Below, piece by piece: positions 59,118-64,000 of a stretch of 64,000 nt of DNA. This DNA comes from Pleurocapsa sp. FMAR1 (GTDB lineage: Bacteria; Cyanobacteriota; Cyanobacteriia; Cyanobacteriales; Xenococcaceae), in NCBI RefSeq assembly GCF_963665995.1, contig NZ_OY762512.1, positions 248,001 to 312,000 on the forward strand, given 5' to 3'. The notes beneath the pieces are model-generated. The model ran no database searches. It was not told where the DNA came from and saw only the letters and a list, made by a program, of their open reading frames with translations. Made by a program: the position numbers and the translations under genes. Numbering within the stretch: position 1 is the stretch's first letter; the number at the start of each line of letters is the position of its first letter.

Positions 59118-59250
59118 TAAAAATTATTCCTTAAAAAACTTACTAAATTATTAATTCCAGTGGAATCGACAATTTGCAGCACAACAAATTCCCTATTTGC
59201 GATCGCCTGCGGTACATCATCCCGATCCCAACCCCCACCAGCTAAGAACC
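59117..59250 (-). pseudogene. C-terminal remnant of an upstream operon partner
   Basis: Minus-strand GGGWDRDDVPQAIANREFVV and LQIVDSTGINNLVSFLRNNF end in a TAA that overlaps the GTPase ATG. The frame closes at about 59250, where the duplicated antitoxin-like sequence begins. A larger gene in the Roadblock module has therefore lost its 5' part. The family is not identified. Confidence 0.5.
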
Positions 59251-59292
59251 TTTATTGTTAAATCCAGTTTGGCGATTGAGTGATTTTTTTGT

Positions 59293-59480
59293 GGAAAAAG
59301 CGATCGCAGTATTCTCGTAGCTAAGTTGATACAGCAAGCCCGTCCCTATACTTTTCCTGAAGTTACAAGTAACCTTATTTCTGGAAAAAGCGATCGCAGT
59401 ATTCTCGTAGCTAAGTTGATTCCCTATACTTTTCCTGAAGTTACAAGTAACCTTATTTCTGGTAGATTAGCAGGTCAAAT
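59293..59480 (+). repeat. Tandem duplication inside an antitoxin-like remnant
   Basis: Unit 1 (59293-59392, 100 bp) and unit 2 (59393-59480, 88 bp) are identical except for 12 bp missing from unit 2. They encode YTFPEVTSNLISG twice. The tail GRLAGQIQISDDFNES resembles the C-terminus of small type II antitoxins, so this is a duplicated gene fragment. Confidence 0.65.
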
Positions 59481-59547
59481 TCAAATTAGTGATGATTTTA
59501 ATGAATCGGGTGATCGCTCTTTCTATTGCGATCGCCTTCGATACTTC

Positions 59548-59658
59548 CTAAAACGTGCGTTTTAGCCATTCAATAATTAAATCCAGTACAGCGTCAGCAG
59601 ATCTGTCTACTGCCCAAGCTAAGAGAGTTGAGAAAATCAGAATTAATAATTCTTCCAT
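59548..59658 (-). CDS. 36-aa small membrane peptide, uncertain
   Basis: MEELLILIFSTLLAWAVDRS then ADAVLDLIIEWLKRTF: one hydrophobic helix followed by an amphipathic helix. Its stop lies in a hairpin CTAAAACG/CGTTTTAG that could end transcription. No family known to me. Confidence 0.35.
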   Translation of the reverse strand: MEELLILIFSTLLAWAVDRSADAVLDLIIEWLKRTF

Positions 59659-59853
59659 GAGTCTACGTTTAAATTAGGACTCTTATAGAATGCTGTAACT
59701 TATGTATTACTTGGGCTTTTAGAAGATATGACTTGCGTGTCATTTAGGTAAAACTTACGTATGCTTATGAGATCGCTACAATAATCAATAGTAATTGCTT
59801 TAAATTATGGGAAAAAAATCTCATCAAGTATTAGAGATACATATTGGGTAGTC

Positions 59854-60243
59854 CTAAAGATGTAAGGACGTGTTGTAATGATGGACAAAATACCAGATTG
59901 CCCCGATCTGATTTTCGATTTTCTTAGAGAACGATAGAGTCTTCCTGACTAATCGAGAAACTCTTTGTCGCATTGTGCAATTAAATCGTTCTATGTAATT
60001 GGTTTTTCTCTCTTTCCCCACCGCTTGATGGCGTTTTGAAGGAATTACCTGTTCATAGGCTTCCCAGAAGTCACTATAACAAACAGCACACTGTCGATAG
60101 ACTGAGGGCAAAGATTGCCATAGCTTTCTCGCTCCATGACGACGGCGATCGCCGATATGAACCCCGACTATTTCTTTAGTTTTTGCAGCCAAAGCCAACC
60201 AAATCCATTGTTTATTGGCTTTATTACCGACAAATGACCACAT
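59854..60243 (-). CDS. IS1 transposase InsB frame (copy 2)
   Basis: Same protein as in copy 1 (MWSFVGNK, YSDFWEAYEQV, YIERFNCTMRQRVSRL). It differs from it at one synonymous base near 60085. Expressed by -1 frameshift from InsA. Confidence 0.85.
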   Translation of the reverse strand: MWSFVGNKANKQWIWLALAAKTKEIVGVHIGDRRRHGARKLWQSLPSVYRQCAVCYSDFWEAYEQVIPSKRHQAVGKERKTNYIERFNCTMRQRVSRLVRKTLSFSKKIENQIGAIWYFVHHYNTSLHL

Positions 60244-60260
60244 TTCATCACACTGAATCG

Positions 60261-60581
60261 TTAATTTTCCTTTTTTTTTGTTCTCACTTTAACTTGCTGA
60301 GAAACTGATTCGTATTTAGCATTGACATAACTCTGTAACCAAGGTTCTGAAACTTCTGTAACTCGGGCAATTCCAGCTAAAGGAATCTTCTCTAAGAGTA
60401 ATTTGTCAATCAAGTTTTTGGTTGGTTGGTCGATCATTTTATTCTGTGGATTTTCCACATATTGTCTACCACAGTCGCGACATTTATAATTTTGCTTGCC
60501 ATTGTGAATGTGACCGTTTTTAACAATTTGTTCTGAATTACATGATGGACAAGATGGCAAATCTACTGGCATGGAAATCAA
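60261..60581 (-). CDS. IS1 InsA DNA-binding frame (copy 2)
   Basis: Identical in sequence to the copy 1 protein: N-terminal CPSCNSEQ zinc finger, helix-turn-helix and the A-run frameshift site before the stop. Confidence 0.85.
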   Translation of the reverse strand: MISMPVDLPSCPSCNSEQIVKNGHIHNGKQNYKCRDCGRQYVENPQNKMIDQPTKNLIDKLLLEKIPLAGIARVTEVSEPWLQSYVNAKYESVSQQVKVRTKKKEN

Positions 60582-60601
60582 ATGATCTACAATTTCCTAT
60601 T

Positions 60602-61720
60602 TTATATCCTTACATCTTTAGGACTACCCCACTTAACCAACTTTTTGCGTGCCTCTTTGGCGTAGAATTTAGTTAAAGTACTAGTGTTTTTGCTTTCAGG
60701 TTTATTGACAGGCAAAAGAGGGGTTTTGATACTTAGCTTGTCTATCAGGTTGGGATACTTGGGAGGTATCTGTGGTCTAGCCAACCTGCTACCTGTTTTA
60801 ACTGTAGTACCGATTGCTGTTTCTTCACCTATGTAGATTAGATTATCTGTGTTGCTAGCATCGTTGAGGGCAGGTATAGATAATACACCGTCTTTTGTGA
60901 CATAAGGCTCGAATAGGTTTTTAATAGCAAAGACTTCGCTTATTCTGAGAGCATAAACTATTTGAGTAGAGAACACCCATAACCAAGCTTTCCGCACATC
61001 TATTCTAGAATTCTTATGCAAGGTAGATGTAATCCCTTCTGTCCTGTCTTTCCACTCAATGAATTGTTCGAGGTCAATAGTTTGTAACTCAGTGAAATCT
61101 GTTTGGACAGTATCTAGCTCCTCAAGGACCAAAAGAATGCTTTTTTGTTTGTTGAATCTCGTAAGCTTCCTCATAGCGGAGACAGCTTCACCATAAAGCT
61201 TAGTTCCTTTTTTCCACTTGCTGATAACTTTTTCTATTTTTTGTAGGCTAATAATTTCGTTCAAAGGAAGATGTCTGTAATAATTGCCGTAAGTCACTTT
61301 CCAACTTTGAATGTGACTCGGATTATTCCTGCTTCTTTTTTTCTTTCTTCTATCGGGTCTACTCCAAAAATCATCTTCTACTTTCTTGATAGCCTCTTCA
61401 AAAGTTAGTCTGTCGTTAGCTAATTGAGATTCCTGCTTAATTTCTTTTTCATACCACTGCCAAAATTCAGATTCAGATGACAAGTCTTTTAATGCCTCTG
61501 CTACTTTGTTTGACTTTTTAAGAGCATCTACCATGCCATCTAAGGTAAACGTACAATTACACGCATAAGGCTTTCTTGCTGCATTAGTGGTCTTGAATTG
61601 TAGGTAGATATTTTGTCCTTTACGAGTCATCCCTACGCCCCTAGGGGTTTGCTTTTGGTATCTGCCAAAATCTGCTAACAGGGATTCGTACCCTATTTCG
61701 CCTGTGTAATCCTTACTCAT
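60602..61720 (-). pseudogene. Prophage tyrosine integrase truncated by IS1
   Basis: About 364 native residues (MSKDYTGEIGYESLLADFGR) up to KKLVKWG at 60629, then IS-derived residues. It has an N-terminal arm-binding region, a core-binding domain and the first catalytic arginine (IVYALRISEVFAIK). The HxxR box and the tyrosine nucleophile are missing, so it is inactive. It starts 75 bp from the tRNA-Pro 3' fragment and next to TGAGTAA arm sites, which identifies it as the integrase of the prophage whose other end is at 24315. Confidence 0.82.
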
Positions 61721-61756
61721 TTTTTACTCACTTTGCTTCTAAAGGTTAGTGAGTAA
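61713..61756 (-). other. Arm-type sites of the prophage integrase (integrase side)
   Basis: TTACTCA at 61713-61719 and 61724-61730 (11-bp spacing) and one TGAGTAA at 61750-61756. The pair and spacing match those at 24236-24253. Confidence 0.6.
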
Positions 61757-61794
61757 GCCTTGAAGCCGATGAGGCTTGGTAACTTCAGTAGGAT

Positions 61795-61824
61795 GTCGAA
61801 GGTTCAAATCCTTTCATCCCGATA
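61795..61824 (+). repeat. tRNA-Pro 3'-end fragment, distal prophage attachment site
   Basis: 30 bases identical to the 3' end of tRNA-Pro (24344-24315), including the T arm GAAGGTTCAAATCCTTT and acceptor CATCCCG. The preceding sequence does not fold as a tRNA, so this is an attachment site, not a gene. Confidence 0.8.
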
Positions 61825-61872
61825 TCGCTCTATTATTATCCAAAGTATTCAGCTATTCAACCGAACCCGATC

Positions 61873-62940
61873 TTACAAGTCGTGTCGTAAAATTGTGCCA
61901 TATTCTCCAGTAATTGAAGCTGGAAGTTCTTCTAGAGAAATTAATTCCCAGGTTGTTGCATCATAAGTGCTATAAAAAAGTTGAGCTGTTTTTAGCTCTA
62001 GGTCAACCACCGTCAGAGTTTTACGAGGTGGTAAGTCACTATTGATTAATTGCCTTGCGCCCTGTCCTAATGCTCCTGCGTTGAGCAATTCTAATTTGCC
62101 TTTCTTTCCAGGATAATAAGCATGATGATGTCCGCTGATGTAAACTTGAACTTGATTTTGTTGCAGGAGCGATCGCAATTGCGAACCGTTAGCCAAATAT
62201 TCTCCTGGCTTATTTTTAGCTGTAGCGACAGGATAAAGAGGTAAATGTCCAATAGCAACTCGTGCTGCTGCCTGTTTAGCTTTGGGACTAGCTAATGTTT
62301 TCTTGACCCAAGCTAGCTGCTGCTGGTCAATATTTTGGCTAGAGGCATCCCAGACTAAAAAGAATATATCATTTTGCTCGAAACTGTAGTGAAAAGGAAA
62401 CTCGGCACGATCTACAAAATTCAAACCTAGTTGATGCTGATGTTGATGCCAATAAGCCTGAGCGAGATCTCTTTCCTGCTTAAAAATTAAAGTCTGCTCT
62501 TTGACTGCTCCAGAGCCATCATGATTACCAATAGTAAAGCCAAAAGGAACTTTATCCTGGCGCAGAGGTGCAGCAACACGATCGTCAAAAGCCTGCCACA
62601 TTGCTTCAATTTGCGATCGCGTCAAAGAAGCTTTTTGTCCTGCAATCATGTCCCCACCACATAAAACTAGATCAGGTTGCCATTGGGGAATTAAAGCGAT
62701 CGCTTTTTCTACTTCAGGTTCATATTCAGTTGAGCCATATTGACTATTAAGATCGCTAATAACTACAATCCGAAAGTCTTTGCGGGGTGGTAAATATAAG
62801 CTTTTAGTCAGACTTGCACCAGCAGGCTCTATGGCTAGGAAAAATTTAATTCGACTTTGATTATTTATAATACAGTTAAAGCACAGACTTAGGATCAAGC
62901 CCCAGATTAATAGCCAAATCAATCGTTTATAATTGCTCAT
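61873..62940 (-). CDS. Calcineurin-like metallophosphoesterase, membrane-anchored
   Basis: A 355-aa protein. An N-terminal membrane anchor (LIWLLIWGLILSLCFNCII) is followed by the five metallophosphoesterase motifs: VVISDLNSQYG, LCGGDMIAG, GFTIGNHDG, AIGHLPLY and YISGHHHAYY. In the first motif the usual second ligand histidine (DxH) is Asn, a variant seen in part of the family that may weaken one metal site. The substrate is not predictable. It begins just outside the prophage end and is probably core genome. Confidence 0.88.
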   Translation of the reverse strand: MSNYKRLIWLLIWGLILSLCFNCIINNQSRIKFFLAIEPAGASLTKSLYLPPRKDFRIVVISDLNSQYGSTEYEPEVEKAIALIPQWQPDLVLCGGDMIAGQKASLTRSQIEAMWQAFDDRVAAPLRQDKVPFGFTIGNHDGSGAVKEQTLIFKQERDLAQAYWHQHQHQLGLNFVDRAEFPFHYSFEQNDIFFLVWDASSQNIDQQQLAWVKKTLASPKAKQAAARVAIGHLPLYPVATAKNKPGEYLANGSQLRSLLQQNQVQVYISGHHHAYYPGKKGKLELLNAGALGQGARQLINSDLPPRKTLTVVDLELKTAQLFYSTYDATTWELISLEELPASITGEYGTILRHDL

Positions 62941-63170
62941 TCTTAAAAGGCTCTAGTCTACAGGCTTGAATATTTAGCTAAAATCTTAGCCGTCTGCTCA
63001 ATTAAAATCAATCAATACGAAATTAAATGGTATTTACTAGCCCCTAAATCTGGTGAAGGCGAAGGCTTAAGTCCTAAATGTTTATATTTGACAGATATTT
63101 TTTGGTCATCTGGGTAATTTAGGAGTAAATCACTCGTTTTTCTACCAATTTAAACCAACAAGCTTAGAAT

Positions 63171-63965
63171 ATGTCACAGCTTTGGATATCAACAGAAGGA
63201 CAGCAGCCGATAGTTGCTGTAGCTCTTCACGACGGTCATTATGTGCGCTCACAAGTGGAGCAATTGTTAGCTATTAGCGCAGACGAGCGCCAGCGAGAAG
63301 AAGATCCCTTTACGGCTGCCTGGACAGAAATTGCCGAGACGCGTCTGGTTGTTTTGCGATCGCGTTTTGAAGTCGATCTTAATCGTCCTCGCCATCGGGC
63401 TATTTACCTCAAGCCTGAAGATTCTTGGGGATTGCAGGTTTGGAAAGAACAACCGCCTCAAGACTTGATTGAACAGACTTTAGCCGAATATGATGCTTTC
63501 TATGCCAAAGTTGGTCAAATCTGTCAGACATTAGAACAACGCTACGGACGCTTTGTGATTTACGATATCCATACCTATAATCACTACCGTCAAGGAATGC
63601 ACGCTTCCCCTGCTGAGGAATTATATAACCCAGAGATTAATCTAGGCACGGGGACTCTTGACCGAGAATATTGGCAACCTGTGGTGGAGCGGTTTATCTA
63701 TGACATGAGACACTTTGATTTTTTAGGCAGGCAGTTGGATGTTCGAGAAAACGTCAAGTTTGCAGGCGGGCATTTTGCTAAGTGGATTCATACGCATTTT
63801 CCTGATTCTGCCTGCGTATTATCTGTTGAAGTCAAAAAGTTTTTTATGAGCGAATGGACTCATCAGCTAGACTTAGCCAAAATGTCAGCCGTACATCAAG
63901 CGTTGAAAAGTTCTGTATCAGGAGTTTTAGAGGAATTACAGCACTTATCTAAAGTATCTGCTTAA
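63171..63965 (+). CDS. N-formylglutamate amidohydrolase family protein
   Basis: A 264-aa protein. The N-terminal VALHDGHYVRSQV, EVDLNRPRHRAIY and IYDIHTYNHYRQG carry the histidines, aspartate and arginines typical of the N-formylglutamate amidohydrolase fold, which binds zinc and cleaves N-formyl-Glu or related amides. NVKFAGGHFAKWI lies towards the C-terminus. The true substrate in cyanobacteria is uncertain. The gene ends 35 bp before the window edge, and any partner lies outside. Confidence 0.85.
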   Translation: MSQLWISTEGQQPIVAVALHDGHYVRSQVEQLLAISADERQREEDPFTAAWTEIAETRLVVLRSRFEVDLNRPRHRAIYLKPEDSWGLQVWKEQPPQDLIEQTLAEYDAFYAKVGQICQTLEQRYGRFVIYDIHTYNHYRQGMHASPAEELYNPEINLGTGTLDREYWQPVVERFIYDMRHFDFLGRQLDVRENVKFAGGHFAKWIHTHFPDSACVLSVEVKKFFMSEWTHQLDLAKMSAVHQALKSSVSGVLEELQHLSKVSA

Positions 63966-64000
63966 ACTTTTATTTACTCAATTTAAGCCAGTAGTTAAAA

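Larger units (their letters stand above)
59847..60628 (-). mobile_element. IS1-family insertion sequence, copy 2
   Basis: 782 bp, practically identical to copy 1 at 12914-13695, in the same orientation and with the same 22-bp terminal repeats. No 8-bp target duplication. Its right edge truncates the phage integrase; its left flank is not phage-like. Confidence 0.92.

Noticed and set aside
12914-60628. Simple inversion by recombination between IS1 copies 1 and 2, or a composite transposon
   Set aside because: The two copies are in direct orientation, which gives deletion, not inversion. The 46-kb interval holds core genes (lexA, urt, psbA), and no matching target duplications flank the pair.
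61741-61824. A complete second tRNA
   Set aside because: Only the T arm and 3' acceptor strand match; the upstream part does not form D and anticodon arms.

Overview
The window is cyanobacterial. It carries psbA (photosystem II D1), the complete urea transporter urtABCDE behind a consensus NtcA promoter, a carotenoid oxygenase, a cyanobacterial-type LexA box and many copies of the HIP1 octamer GCGATCGC. The number of insertion sequences, gene fossils and small palindromic repeats suggests a large, repeat-rich genome. The species cannot be fixed from the sequence alone.

Layout. 1-1217: fossil Tn3-family transposase invaded by three small repeats. 1218-3838: Zur box and znuA-znuC-znuB zinc importer. 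4037-5547: a membrane protein, a PIN-like fragment and an antitoxin/RelE pair whose toxin has a stop. 5617-10294: a WD40 gene downstream of a COG0523 metal-chaperone GTPase gene that is split by an antisense group II intron. 10395-12656: a hydrolase broken by a 42-bp palindromic insert, a CDF transporter and a CadC-like ArsR sensor. 12914-24316: an IS1-family copy, then about 10 kb of phage-like genes (endolysin, spanin-like protein, helicase, nuclease broken by a third IS1) ending at tRNA-Pro(CGG). 24352-35467: an 11-kb integrated element bounded by a 78-bp direct repeat made of the tRNA-Pro 5' half, with a frameshifted integrase, primase-helicase, J-domain protein, HTH and HNH genes, and a likely -1 frameshift gene. 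35511-43801: lexA, an FmdB-like zinc ribbon, formamidase and urtABCDE. 43806-47729: gene fragments, a type IIL (MmeI-like) restriction-modification gene and a type ISP remnant. 48178-51276: carotenoid oxygenase and psbA with clear promoter and terminator. 51331-54364: degenerate IS5-type element, decapitated TPR gene, Clp and FolE fragments. 54365-57230: two more Zur-box COG0523 GTPases, DUF1830 and a third GTPase fossil. 57369-59117: Roadblock/MglA-like GTPase module. 59847-61824: second IS1 copy, a phage integrase it truncates, and a tRNA-Pro 3'-end fragment. 61873-63965: phosphoesterase and N-formylglutamate amidohydrolase.

How it fits together. Three themes recur. (1) Zinc homeostasis: ZnuABC and three COG0523 GTPases, four of these loci with Zur-type inverted repeats, beside a CadC-type sensor and CDF exporter. 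(2) Nitrogen scavenging: formamidase and urea import share an intergenic region with two NtcA boxes. (3) Mobile DNA piled on one tRNA-Pro gene: a prophage uses the tRNA 3' end and an 11-kb element uses the 5' half. The prophage's other end, recognised by the same 30-bp core and the same paired TGAGTAA arm sites, lies 37 kb away in inverted orientation, and both prophage pieces stop at an IS1 copy. Small palindromic repeats have inserted into at least seven genes or gene fossils, sometimes preserving the reading frame.
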